64,000 bases of DNA from Streptomyces sp. XM4193. Its GTDB lineage: Bacteria > Actinomycetota > Actinomycetes > Streptomycetales > Streptomycetaceae. Positions 41,663-49,852 of the stretch are shown one piece after another (position 1 is the stretch's first letter; every line of letters begins with the position of its first letter). The position numbers and the translations under genes are program-made. The notes beneath the pieces are model-generated. The model had not been told where the DNA came from and did no database searches. It saw only the letters and a program-made list of their open reading frames with translations. The stretch is taken from contig NZ_JALLGK010000012.1 in the NCBI RefSeq assembly GCF_023072595.1, positions 62,001-126,000 on the forward strand, in the 5' to 3' direction.

Positions 41663-42706
41663 ATGCGTATCCACCGAAGTCTGCGCTCCACCCGCCGTTC
41701 GCTCGCCGCGCTGGGCGTTGCCGTCCTCACCGCGGCAGCCGCGGCCCTGAGCCTGGCTCCCACCTCCGCCCAGGCGCTGCCCACCGCCGACAAACAGGCC
41801 GTACTGGACTACCTGCACTCCGTCCGGGGGTCGGGAATCGTCTCGGGCCAGCACAACAAGGAACCGGCCAACCAGCCCTCGCAGTACACCAAGCAGGTGC
41901 ACGACATCACCGGCGAGTACCCCGGCCTGTGGGGCGGCGACCTGATGTTCCGCGAACAGGACGCACGGGACCGGCAGTTGGTGATCGACCAGGCGAAGAC
42001 GGAGTGGGCCAACGGCTCGCTGGTCGCCCTGTCCTGGCACGCCTGCCCGCCCACCGGGCCGTCCACCTGCGAGTTCGAGGGCGGGGTGAAGTCCGACATC
42101 ACCCCGCAGGAGTTCCGCGACATCGTCACGGACGGCACCGAGCTCAACGCGACCTGGAAGAGCCGCCTGGACGAGATCGCGCCCTACCTCGAGCAGCTCC
42201 AGGACGACGGAATCCCGGCGCTCTTCCGGCCCTTCCACGAGATGAACGAGTCGTGGAACTGGTGGGGCGAGCAGCCCGGCGAGGACGGCGGCGCCCGGCT
42301 CTTCCAGCTCACCCGCGACTACCTCGAGGACACCAGGGGACTCGACAACCTGGTCTGGGTGTGGAACGTCCAGGACAACCCCGACGGCGGCTGGGACAGC
42401 TACTACCCCGGTGACGACTACGCCGACGTCGTCTCGCTCGACGTCTGGTACAAGGGCCACCCCAGCGACGCGGACTACCGCCAACTGCGGGACATAGCCG
42501 GCGACAAGCCGATCGCGCTCGCCGAGATGGGCAGGGTTCCGGACGCCCAGCTGCTGGAGAGCCAGACGGAGTGGACCTACTTCATGGTGTGGTCGGAGCA
42601 GTTGCGCGAGGACAACACCGACGAGGAGATCCAGGCCGCCTACTACCACTCCCGCACGCTCAACCAGGGCGAGCTGGCGATGGACTCCGCAGCCGGCCGA
42701 CGCTGA
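41663..42706 (+). CDS. secreted GH26 glycoside hydrolase (mannanase type), 347 aa
   Basis: Signal peptide of about 38 residues with a twin-arginine-like start (STRRSLAALG) and an AQA cleavage site. The mature protein is a GH26 barrel: SGIVSGQHN, GLWGGDLMF, acid/base Glu in RPFHEMNESWNWWG, WVWNVQDNPDGG, and the nucleophile Glu in IALAEMGRVP. GH26 enzymes cut beta-mannans; some act on other beta-glycans. The start ATG 41663 is fixed by the signal peptide. There is no carbohydrate-binding module, so it is a single-domain secreted enzyme. Confidence 0.9.
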   Translation: MRIHRSLRSTRRSLAALGVAVLTAAAAALSLAPTSAQALPTADKQAVLDYLHSVRGSGIVSGQHNKEPANQPSQYTKQVHDITGEYPGLWGGDLMFREQDARDRQLVIDQAKTEWANGSLVALSWHACPPTGPSTCEFEGGVKSDITPQEFRDIVTDGTELNATWKSRLDEIAPYLEQLQDDGIPALFRPFHEMNESWNWWGEQPGEDGGARLFQLTRDYLEDTRGLDNLVWVWNVQDNPDGGWDSYYPGDDYADVVSLDVWYKGHPSDADYRQLRDIAGDKPIALAEMGRVPDAQLLESQTEWTYFMVWSEQLREDNTDEEIQAAYYHSRTLNQGELAMDSAAGRR

Positions 42707-43574
42707 GCAACCGGCCTCTCGCGTCCCGGCTCCGCCGACCGGCTGCCCCACCGGGCCCCGGCAGCGGAGCCGGGGCGAACCGAACCTGCCGTTGCGGTGC
42801 GCCGAACGGAGCGCCGGCGCGGCGCGTCCGTGGAGAGCACCGGTGGGACGCGCCCGCGGAGACCGGTGGGGCGCGTCCGGCGTCCGCGCCCGGTCGGCCG
42901 CAGTTCGACGGACCCCGAGCCGATCGGCCGCTACCGTCGCCGCGGAGCGGAGCGGGCCCTTCGGCGGCCGCCCCCTCCCTTGGCCTTCTTCCGCTTCGCG
43001 GCCCCACGGCCGACCTCCCGCAGGACGCGGGCGACGAGAGTCAGAGCACGCAGGGCTGGCATCGCATCGCCCTCTTCCTGTGACGGGGTGCGCCCTCGCG
43101 GGACGCCCGGGCTGCCGGTACTGCTCGCCACCACTGTCCGGCGCGCCCGCACACGGCGCCACAGCTGCCGAGTCGAACGAGTGGCCCCTCGCCGCCGACC
43201 GCGAGCAGCACGTCCTGCGGCGAGCACCTCCCTCCGTGGGAACACCCAGGGGCAGGCGCGCCCACGGAGCAGGTACGCCCCGGCGGCGGCACACCCCGGG
43301 CGGGTCGGTCCGCCCGCGGGCCCGTCCGTCCGTGGACGCGTCCGTCCGCGGGCCCGTCCGCCCGTGGACGCGTCCGTCCGCGGGCCCGTCCGCCCGTGGG
43401 CGCGGGCAGACGCACGCACGTCCGGCAGCGCACACGTTGAACGCGCGGGCGCCGCGGCGCGTACTGGAGGTCACGGAGTCCGGGCGCCCCCGACGGCTCC
43501 GTACCGCCCGGGGTCGGCGGGCCGGCCGCAGTGGCGGTGTCGCCGATCCGGTTCCCGAGCAGGAAGGACCACCC
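42707..43574. other. long gene-free region with tandem repeats
   Basis: About 870 bases between the GH26 and Rieske genes. Open frames on both strands give Arg/Pro/Gly-rich low-complexity products and lack ribosome sites. A 32-base repeat occurs three times at 43309-43404. No RNA gene or mobile element was recognised. Confidence 0.55.
43309..43404. repeat. 32-base tandem repeat, three copies
   Basis: Three adjacent 32-base units (43309-43340, 43341-43372, 43373-43404) differ from each other at only a few positions; each contains TCCGCGGGCCCGTCC or a close variant. There are no spacers between copies, so it is not a CRISPR array. It lies 170 bases before the Rieske gene. Confidence 0.85.
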
Positions 43575-44057
43575 ATGTCCGCAGCAAGGGCCAGCCGTCG
43601 CGCCGTGCTCACCGCCGCCGGAGCCGCCGGCCTCACCACCGCGCTCGCCGCCTGCGGCGGTTCCGAGGACAAGGGCGCAGACGGTTCGAGCGATTCCGAG
43701 GACCGGTCCGCCGAGGGCAAGGAGTCGCCCGAGGACGGTGAAGAGGGCGGCGGTGAAGAGGGCGGCGGCGGAAAGGAGTTGGCCAGGACCGACGACATCC
43801 AGCCCGGCGAGGGCAAGGTGTTCCGCGAGGAGAAGGTCGTGGTGGTGCAGCCGACGGAGGGCGAGTTCAAGGCGTACTCGGCCGAGTGCACCCACAAGGG
43901 GTGCCTGGTGAGCTCAGTCAAGGACGGCTCGATCAACTGCGCCTGCCACCAGAGCGCGTTCTCCGTGGCGGACGGCAGCGTCACGGGCGGACCCGCCCGC
44001 GAGCCGCTGCCGGAGGCGCGCATCAACGTCGAGGGCGGCAGCATCAGGCTCGGTTGA
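43575..44057 (+). CDS. Rieske [2Fe-2S] lipoprotein, 160 aa
   Basis: Exported Rieske protein. A twin-arginine start (SRRAVLTAAG) leads to a lipobox LAACG, so the mature protein is probably lipid-anchored outside the membrane. An acidic Ser/Glu/Gly linker (residues 28-66) follows. The cluster ligands are in CTHKGC and CACHQSAF, with the downstream GGPAREPL turn of the family. Such proteins pass electrons in unknown periplasm-side reactions in streptomycetes. ATG 43575 has GGAAGGA seven bases before. It is a single gene ended by a long hairpin. Confidence 0.92.
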   Translation: MSAARASRRAVLTAAGAAGLTTALAACGGSEDKGADGSSDSEDRSAEGKESPEDGEEGGGEEGGGGKELARTDDIQPGEGKVFREEKVVVVQPTEGEFKAYSAECTHKGCLVSSVKDGSINCACHQSAFSVADGSVTGGPAREPLPEARINVEGGSIRLG

Positions 44058-44070
44058 GACCGCGGCGCCG

Positions 44071-44125
44071 GGTGCGCCGGGCGCCAACCGGCCGCGCGTC
44101 ACCGCCGGTTCGCGCCCGGCGCACC
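44071..44125. terminator. long hairpin terminator after Rieske gene
   Basis: Fourteen-base perfect arms (GGTGCGCCGGGCGC at 44071-44084 and its complement at 44112-44125) continue inward into a second pairing AACCGGC/GCCGGTT. It starts 13 bases after the Rieske stop and may also end the convergent MocR transcript. Confidence 0.55.
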
Positions 44126-44304
44126 GGTGCGCAGCCGTGCGCCGCCGGCCCGTCGCCGCCCGCCTGCGCGACGGCGTGCGACACCGTACGGCGGCGCGGC
44201 GCCTCCGGTTGGCTGCACCGCGGCACGACGCCGCACCCGGGCTCGTACGCGCACACCGTCACGGTGCGCGTCCGCAGCCGCGCCGCCGCCGCGCCGTCGG
44301 GCGC

Positions 44305-45621
44305 TCAGCCGTAGCGGCGGGCCGGCCCCGGACGCACCGCCTCAGCCACGGCGTCGGCGAGGGCGTCGATGCGCGCGTCCGCCAGACCCGAGACGGTCAG
44401 CCGGACCGCGGGCGGGGAGGAGAGCCGGAACCGGGCGCCGGGCGCGACCGCCCAACCGGCCAGCAGCAGCCTGCTGACCACGGCGCTCTCCTCGGGCACC
44501 GGCACCCACACGTTCATCCCACTGCGCCCCTGCGCCCGTACTCCCTGCCGCGCCAGCCGGTCCAGCAGCCGCCCCCGGCTCCGGTCGTACGCGGCGCCGA
44601 CTGCGGCGGGGTCGACGGCGCCGGCGCGCCACAGCTCGCTGACGGTCGTCTGGAGGAGGTGGCTCACCCAGCCCGGGCCGAGCCGCTGGCGGCCCCGGAC
44701 CCGGTCGAGGGTGACCTCGTCGCCGGTCAGTACGGCGAGCCGCAGGTCCGGTCCGTACGCCTTGGCGGTGGAGCGCACCAGCGCCCAGTGCCTGGTGGCT
44801 CCGGCGAGCAGCTGCGGCGGGGCGGCGACGATGCCGTGCCCGTGGTCGTCCTCGATCAGCAGCGTTTCGGGGCGGGCTGCGAGCAGTGGGCGCAGCTCCT
44901 TCGCGCGGTCGGCGGACAGCGCCGCGCCGGTGGGGTTCTGCGCCCGGGTGGTGACCAGCAGGGCCCTCGCCCCGCGTTCGAGCGCGCCCGCCACCGACGC
45001 CGGCAGCGGGCCGTCGTCGTCGAGCGCGACGGGCACCGGACGCAGCCCGAGGGAGGGGACCAGGTCGAGCAGGCTTCCCCACCCGGGGTCCTCGAGAGCG
45101 ACCGCGTCACCGGGACGCAGATGGGCGGCGAGCACGCGCTCGATCGCGTCGGAGGCGCCCGAGGTCGCGGCGAGGGGCCCGGGCGGTACGCCGTCGCGCA
45201 GCAGCTGCTCGCGCGCCAGAGTCTCGAACTCCTCGGCGAGGGAGGGCCCGCCGTACAACGGGGCGCCGGCGCCGTACCGGGGCGCCGCGGCGGCGAGCGC
45301 GGCCCGGAGCGAGGGCAGCAGGGCCGGGTCGGGGTTGCCCTGCGAGACGTCCGCCACTCCCTGCGGCACCTGCACGCCCAGCGTCTCGCGCGGCGTGGTG
45401 GCGGGCCGCTCGCGGATGCGGCTGCCGCGTCGTCCGGCGGTCTCGATCACTCCGCGCTCGCGCAGAGTGCGGTACGCGGCGGCCACCGTGTTGGGGTTCA
45501 CGCCGAGCTGAGCGGCCAACTGCCTGATGGGCGGGAGCAGTTGCCCCGGCGCCAGCTCCCCCGAGCCGAGTTCGCCCTCCACGCTGAGGGCGATCTCGGC
45601 TGCGTTCGTTCCTTCGATCAT
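44305..45621 (-). CDS. MocR-like regulator (GntR HTH fused to aminotransferase domain), 438 aa
   Basis: N-terminal GntR-type winged helix (residues 1-70: LLPPIRQLAAQLGVNPNTVAAAY) joined to a fold-type I aminotransferase-like domain (NPTGAALSADRAKE, STAKAYGPDLRLAV with the PLP Lys). MocR proteins sense PLP or amino compounds and control divergent genes, often for vitamin B6 or GABA use. Here the divergent neighbour is a pyridoxamine-phosphate-oxidase-like flavin protein, 53 bases away, which is the likely target. The start ATG 45621 gives an intact HTH, and a GAGGAGG site lies just upstream. Confidence 0.9.
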   Translation of the reverse strand: MIEGTNAAEIALSVEGELGSGELAPGQLLPPIRQLAAQLGVNPNTVAAAYRTLRERGVIETAGRRGSRIRERPATTPRETLGVQVPQGVADVSQGNPDPALLPSLRAALAAAAPRYGAGAPLYGGPSLAEEFETLAREQLLRDGVPPGPLAATSGASDAIERVLAAHLRPGDAVALEDPGWGSLLDLVPSLGLRPVPVALDDDGPLPASVAGALERGARALLVTTRAQNPTGAALSADRAKELRPLLAARPETLLIEDDHGHGIVAAPPQLLAGATRHWALVRSTAKAYGPDLRLAVLTGDEVTLDRVRGRQRLGPGWVSHLLQTTVSELWRAGAVDPAAVGAAYDRSRGRLLDRLARQGVRAQGRSGMNVWVPVPEESAVVSRLLLAGWAVAPGARFRLSSPPAVRLTVSGLADARIDALADAVAEAVRPGPARRYG

Positions 45622-45674
45622 CTATCCTCCTCACACAAACAACATTATGCACTAATACAGAATCGAGGCACGCC
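45622..45674. promoter_or_regulatory. shared promoter/operator of the MocR and flavin-protein genes
   Basis: A 53-base divergent spacer, unusually AT-rich for this genome (ACAACATTATGCACTAATAC at its centre). It must hold both promoters and probably the MocR binding site. Exact half-sites could not be assigned. Confidence 0.45.
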
Positions 45675-46361
45675 GTGGGCACCGACTACCCGACGACCGA
45701 ACGCAACGTCCCCACCCGCAACCCCGGCCGGGCCCACTACGACCGCGCGACCGTGCACGCGATACTCGACAGCGGCTTCCTGTGCCATCTGGGATTCGTG
45801 CGCGACGGCGCACCCGTCGTACTGCCCACCATGTACGTGCGCCACGGCGAGCAGATCTACCTCCACGGCTCCACCGGATCGCGGCCGATGCTCGCCGGCC
45901 GCGGCGACGAGGGCCTGCCGGTGTGCGTCACCGTGACCCACGTCGACGCACTGGTGCTGGCCCGCTCAGCAATGCACCACTCGCTCAACTACCGCTCGGT
46001 GATGGTCCACGGCACCGCCCGCACGGTCACCGACACCGACCACAAGGCGGCCATGCTGGACGCCCTCGTCGAACGCGTCGCCCCCGGCAGGTCGCAGGAC
46101 ATCCGGCGGGCCGACGCGCGTGAACTCGCGGCCACCGCGCTGCTCCGCGTGGATCTGGCCGAGGTCTCCGCGAAGGTGCGCGAGGGCGGCCCCAACGACG
46201 ACGAGGAGGACCTCGGACTGCCGCACTGGAGCGGCATCGTGCCGGTGCGCACCGTCCACGGCGCACCGGAGCCCGCGGCCGATCTGGACCCCTCGATCCC
46301 CGTGCCCGCCTACCTCGGCGACCTCGACCGCACGCTACGAACCGCCGCTGCCGGGCGGTGA
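45675..46361 (+). CDS. pyridoxamine 5'-phosphate oxidase-like flavin-binding protein, 228 aa
   Basis: Split-barrel flavin protein of the PNPOx-like family used in many actinomycetes: ILDSGFLCHLGFVRDGAPVVLPT-like opening, LHGSTGSRPM, and HSLNYRSVMVHGTARTV. It may reduce or oxidise a small molecule with FMN or F420; not a proven PNPOx. GTG 45675 has GAGG six bases before. It is divergent from the MocR regulator, its probable controller. Its 3' end overlaps the convergent EamA gene by 27 bases. Confidence 0.85.
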   Translation: MGTDYPTTERNVPTRNPGRAHYDRATVHAILDSGFLCHLGFVRDGAPVVLPTMYVRHGEQIYLHGSTGSRPMLAGRGDEGLPVCVTVTHVDALVLARSAMHHSLNYRSVMVHGTARTVTDTDHKAAMLDALVERVAPGRSQDIRRADARELAATALLRVDLAEVSAKVREGGPNDDEEDLGLPHWSGIVPVRTVHGAPEPAADLDPSIPVPAYLGDLDRTLRTAAAGR

Positions 46362-47474
46362 GTCGGTCGGCCCCGTCCGGCCCGCGGAACCCGCCCGCCC
46401 CGCAGCGTCCAGCGGCGCCCGCGGGCCGCCCCGGCCGGGCGGTTCCGCGGGCCCGGACCGGCCGGCGGGTTTCGGGCGCCGCCCGCCACCACCCCGGGCG
46501 ACGGGCTCCGCGGCGGCCTGCAGGGGCGTCGTGCGCTGCGCGATCAGCGCGCCGGTGAGCACCAGCGCACCGCCCAGGACCTGGATCGCGCCCAGCCGCT
46601 CCCCCAGCAGGAACCAGGCCAGCACCGTGGCGACGACCGCCTCCAGACAGGCGACCACCCCGGCGACCTGCGGGGAGAGCCGGCGGATGGAGAGCACCCC
46701 GGTCAGATAGGCCAGCACGGTCGCCACCAGGACCGTCCAGGCCGCGAGCACGTATCCCGGCACCTCGAAGCCGTCCATCGCCGCGTACCGGCCGAGCACC
46801 GCCCACTCCATGTCCCACGGCCGGGCCAGGACGGTCAGGAGCAGCGCACCGACGAGCAGGCCGTAGGCGATCACCCCGGCCGGCTCGGGCGGCGGCCGGT
46901 GGTCGCCGGCGCTGCCGTGGTCGGAGAGCACGAGGTATCCGACCTGGCAGCAGGCGGCGGCGAGTGCGAGTGCGACGCCGAGCGCGTCGAAGCCGAGCCC
47001 CGCCCACAGTTCGACGACGCAGGCCAGGCCCGCCACCGCGATGACGACGCCGACGGCCGCCTCGCGGCTCACCGGGCGGCGCTGCACGAACCGCACCCAA
47101 CCCAGCACCAGGGCGGGAGCCAGATACTCGATCAACAGCGCCACTCCCACCGGGATGCGCGCGATGGCGGCGAAGTAGCACGCCTGCACCCCGGCGACGC
47201 CCAGCATGCCGAACCCCAGCAGCAGCGCCGGGCGTTCGCGCACCAGGCGGCGGTGGCGCCAGGCGAGCGGAAGCAGCACCAGGGCCGCGCCCGCGGCCCG
47301 CAGCCAGGCCACCTGGAGCGGAGCGAGACCGGCCTCGATGAGCGGTTTGGCCATCACCCCGGAACCGCCGAAGGCGAGGGCGGACACCAGCGCGAGGGTC
47401 AGGCCCAGCCTGCGTACGGGCGCGGCTGCGCGGTCGGGGGCGTGCATCCGCACATCATGCCGCCCGGACGACAT
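46335..47474 (-). CDS. EamA/DMT-family transporter, 379 aa
   Basis: Ten-segment drug/metabolite transporter with two EamA repeats: SALAFGGSGVMAKPLIEAG and LIEYLAPALVLGW in the first, GVLSIRRLSPQVAGVVACLEAVVAT-like region and LLGERLGAIQVLGGALVL in the second. The C-terminal 60 residues are a Gly/Pro/Arg-rich tail that overlaps the neighbouring gene. Family members export amino acids or metabolites. The ATG at 47474 is taken; ATG 47447 is an alternative, since neither has a clear ribosome site. Confidence 0.87.
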   Translation of the reverse strand: MSSGRHDVRMHAPDRAAAPVRRLGLTLALVSALAFGGSGVMAKPLIEAGLAPLQVAWLRAAGAALVLLPLAWRHRRLVRERPALLLGFGMLGVAGVQACYFAAIARIPVGVALLIEYLAPALVLGWVRFVQRRPVSREAAVGVVIAVAGLACVVELWAGLGFDALGVALALAAACCQVGYLVLSDHGSAGDHRPPPEPAGVIAYGLLVGALLLTVLARPWDMEWAVLGRYAAMDGFEVPGYVLAAWTVLVATVLAYLTGVLSIRRLSPQVAGVVACLEAVVATVLAWFLLGERLGAIQVLGGALVLTGALIAQRTTPLQAAAEPVARGGGGRRPKPAGRSGPAEPPGRGGPRAPLDAAGRAGSAGRTGPTDSPPGSGGS

Positions 47475-47647
47475 GAGTGTCGAGGCGTTGACACCTGTCC
47501 CACCGGCTCCAGCCGACCCGACGAACCGTCAACTGCCTTCCCCCGAACGTGATTTGATCCCACCCGCGGATCGATCGGCGAAACCGCCGTACCCCTCCCG
47601 CACGTCCTGGGAGCTGACCGCCACCGCCGAACCGGCCGAGGAGTCCG

Positions 47648-47869
47648 ATGGCCACCACCCGTACAGGTCCGCGCGTCTGCGTCTGGATGGTGGCGCTGCC
47701 CGCGCCCGGGGGACGTGAGTACGTCTACCGCGTGTACGCACCGCCGGACGCGCTGCCGGGCGACGTGTTCTGGTCCGCCTTCCACTGCCACGACGGCAGC
47801 CAGGACGCCGGTCGTCTGCCACGGGTGTCCGACGCGTTCGACGCCGCCGAGATCTGGCGCCTGGACTGA
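47648..47869 (+). CDS. small hypothetical protein, 73 aa
   Basis: Not recognised. The frame has a good ribosome site (GAGGAG, five bases before ATG 47648) and actinomycete third-position GC bias. The sequence contains YVYRVYAPPDALPGDVFW and ends in AAEIWRLD; it is mildly acidic and has two Trp in short motifs. It is followed after 81 bases by the PhzF-family gene on the same strand and may be co-transcribed. Confidence 0.6.
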   Translation: MATTRTGPRVCVWMVALPAPGGREYVYRVYAPPDALPGDVFWSAFHCHDGSQDAGRLPRVSDAFDAAEIWRLD

Positions 47870-47950
47870 CCCGGGACGATCGTCGACGGCCGAGTCCCGG
47901 GGCCGGGCACGACGCCGACCGGCAGCGCCCGCCGCTCGTATGCTCGCCCC

Positions 47951-48772
47951 ATGAGGATCCACTTCGTCGACACCTTCACCGATCGCCCCTTCTCCGGGAA
48001 CCCCGCCGCCGTGGTCCTGCTGGAGGACGGCTTCCCTCCCGACGAACGTCTCCAGCGTCTCGCCTCGCAGCTGAACCTCTCCGAGACCGCCTACGCCCGC
48101 CCGCTCCCGCCGGGCGCCGAGGCCGACTGGGCGCTGCGCTGGTTCACACCGGCCGCCGAGGTACGGCTGTGCGGTCACGCCACTCTCGCCACCGCGCACG
48201 TGCTGCGCATCTCCGGCAGGCTCGCCGGCGAGGTCCGATTCGCCACCCTCAGCGGCGTGTTGACGGCCACCGGGGAGACCGAGGGGCCTCTCACGCTCGA
48301 CTTCCCCACCGCTCCGCTCACGCCCGTGCAGGACCTGGCGGGCGCCAGCGAGGCACTGGGCGGCACCCGGATCCGCTCCGCCTGGCGCACCGGCCCCGAC
48401 GTGGGGGACCTGCTGCTGGAGGTCGAGGACGAGCGCGCCGTGCGCAGCGTCAGCCCCGCCCCGGGGAGGCTGGCGGGCCTCTCCGACCGCGGAGTGATCG
48501 TCACCGCGCGGGCGGCCGACGCGTCCTCAGCCTACGACTACGTCTCCCGCTGCTTCTACCCGGACGTCGGTGTCGGCGAGGACCCGGTCACCGGCAGCGC
48601 CCACACCGCCCTCGCGCCGTTCTGGTCACCGCGCCTGGGGTCGGAGCAACTGGTCGGGTACCAGGCGTCCGCACGCGGCGGGATCGTGCACACCACGGTG
48701 CGCGGGGAACGGACGCTGCTCGGCGGTGACGCGGTCGCGGTGATGGACGCGGAGCTGCGCGTACCCCTGTGA
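47951..48772 (+). CDS. PhzF-family isomerase-like protein, 273 aa
   Basis: PhzF/diaminopimelate-epimerase-like fold with two similar halves. N-terminal FVDTFTDRPFSGNPAAVVLL and LNLSETAY (family Glu), GHATLATAHVL; C-terminal GVGEDPVTGSAHTALAPFW. Family members isomerise small acids; most have unknown substrates. Length is normal (260-290). No phenazine genes are nearby, so phenazine synthesis is not implied. It converges on the CPBP protease gene. Confidence 0.92.
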   Translation: MRIHFVDTFTDRPFSGNPAAVVLLEDGFPPDERLQRLASQLNLSETAYARPLPPGAEADWALRWFTPAAEVRLCGHATLATAHVLRISGRLAGEVRFATLSGVLTATGETEGPLTLDFPTAPLTPVQDLAGASEALGGTRIRSAWRTGPDVGDLLLEVEDERAVRSVSPAPGRLAGLSDRGVIVTARAADASSAYDYVSRCFYPDVGVGEDPVTGSAHTALAPFWSPRLGSEQLVGYQASARGGIVHTTVRGERTLLGGDAVAVMDAELRVPL

Positions 48773-48818
48773 CGCCGGCCGGGCGCAGGAGCCCCCGCGA
48801 CCGCCGGGGCGCCGCGCA

Positions 48819-48867
48819 AGGCGGGAGGCGGGAGGCGCCGCGTCAGGCGGGAGGCGGGCGCCGCGTC
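48819..48867. repeat. imperfect tandem repeat between PhzF and CPBP genes
   Basis: AGGCGGGAGGCGGGAGGCGC followed by CGCGTC (48819-48844) is followed by a three-base-shorter copy (48845-48867). It spans the space between two convergent genes and the CPBP stop. Confidence 0.55.
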
Positions 48868-49678
48868 AGGCCGTCGGCAGCCAGCCGACCCTGCCCGCCA
48901 GCAGCGCGTAGCCGATGAAGGCGACGATGTCGATCAGGGCGTGCGCCGCCACCAGCGGTCCGACGCGGCCCCAACGCCGGTACAGCCAGACGAAGATGAC
49001 GCCCATGACCATGTTGCCGATCATGCCGCCGATGCCCTGGTAGAGGTGGTACAGACCCCGAAGCCCCGAGCTCGCCGCCATGGACGCCATCGGGCTCCAG
49101 CCGAGCTGGTCCAGCCGCCGCAGCAGATAGCCGATCACGATCACCTCCTCGACGACGGAGTTCTCCGTCGCCGAGAGGATCAGCACCGGGAACTTCCACC
49201 AGACCTCGGGAAGCGACTCGGGCACCACCGTCAGGTTGAACCCCGCCTGCTGCGCCCCGAGATAGAGCAGCAGCCCGCTGCCGCCGATGCCCGCGGCCAC
49301 CACCGCCCCACGCCCCAGGTCGAACCAGGGGCGGCGGAAGTCGAATCCGATCGCACCCATGCCGGCCCGCTCACGCAGCAGCAGATGCCCGACGAGCAGG
49401 ACGGGGACCAGCGCGGTCGCGATCCCGAACAACTGCCAACCGAGGTCGAGCCAGGGCCGGTCGGGCGCCATCGAGCGGTTGAGGTTCGCCGCCTGGTCGC
49501 CCAGCCCTCCCGGCCTGGTCAGCGAACCGGTGAAGCTGATGAGCGCGGAGATCGCGCTCGCGCCCAGGGAGAGCCCCAGGACGAGCAGCGTCTCGTTGCG
49601 CACCATCCGCGGCGACAGCGCGTCCTGCGGCAGCAACTGCCCCTGACCGTACGGCTCTCGCGCAGGCAGTGACCGCAC
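48866..49678 (-). CDS. CPBP-family intramembrane metalloprotease, 270 aa
   Basis: Membrane protein with about seven hydrophobic segments. The CPBP/Rce1 active-site motif appears as SVVEEVIVIGYLLRRLD (Glu-Glu with later Arg), followed by SGLRGLYHLYQG (His) and AHALIDIVAF (second His/Asp). The changed first motif (EEVIVIGYLL for EExxFRG) is within the range of actinomycete members. Streptomycete homologues have unknown substrates; the family includes CAAX proteases and bacteriocin self-immunity proteins. GTG 49678 has GGGAGG upstream. Confidence 0.85.
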   Translation of the reverse strand: MRSLPAREPYGQGQLLPQDALSPRMVRNETLLVLGLSLGASAISALISFTGSLTRPGGLGDQAANLNRSMAPDRPWLDLGWQLFGIATALVPVLLVGHLLLRERAGMGAIGFDFRRPWFDLGRGAVVAAGIGGSGLLLYLGAQQAGFNLTVVPESLPEVWWKFPVLILSATENSVVEEVIVIGYLLRRLDQLGWSPMASMAASSGLRGLYHLYQGIGGMIGNMVMGVIFVWLYRRWGRVGPLVAAHALIDIVAFIGYALLAGRVGWLPTA

Positions 49679-49852
49679 GCGGACCTCCCGTTCCTCTGTG
49701 TTCCGCCCGTCCGCCGGGGCACCCGCACCGACAACGGCCGCTCGGGTGCCCCGGCTCAGCAGATCACAGCCTGCCGTACGGCAGCGTCCCGGCCCACGGC
49801 GGGCCCGCGCCGCCTGCGCCCACCGACAGCGGCCGACGGCGGCGCGGGCGGC

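Noticed and set aside
43309..43404. Repeats considered as a CRISPR array
   Set aside because: Units are directly adjacent without spacers, there are only three, and no cas genes are present.
47951..48772. Phenazine biosynthesis from the PhzF-like gene
   Set aside because: No other phz genes are present; PhzF-fold proteins are common with unrelated roles.
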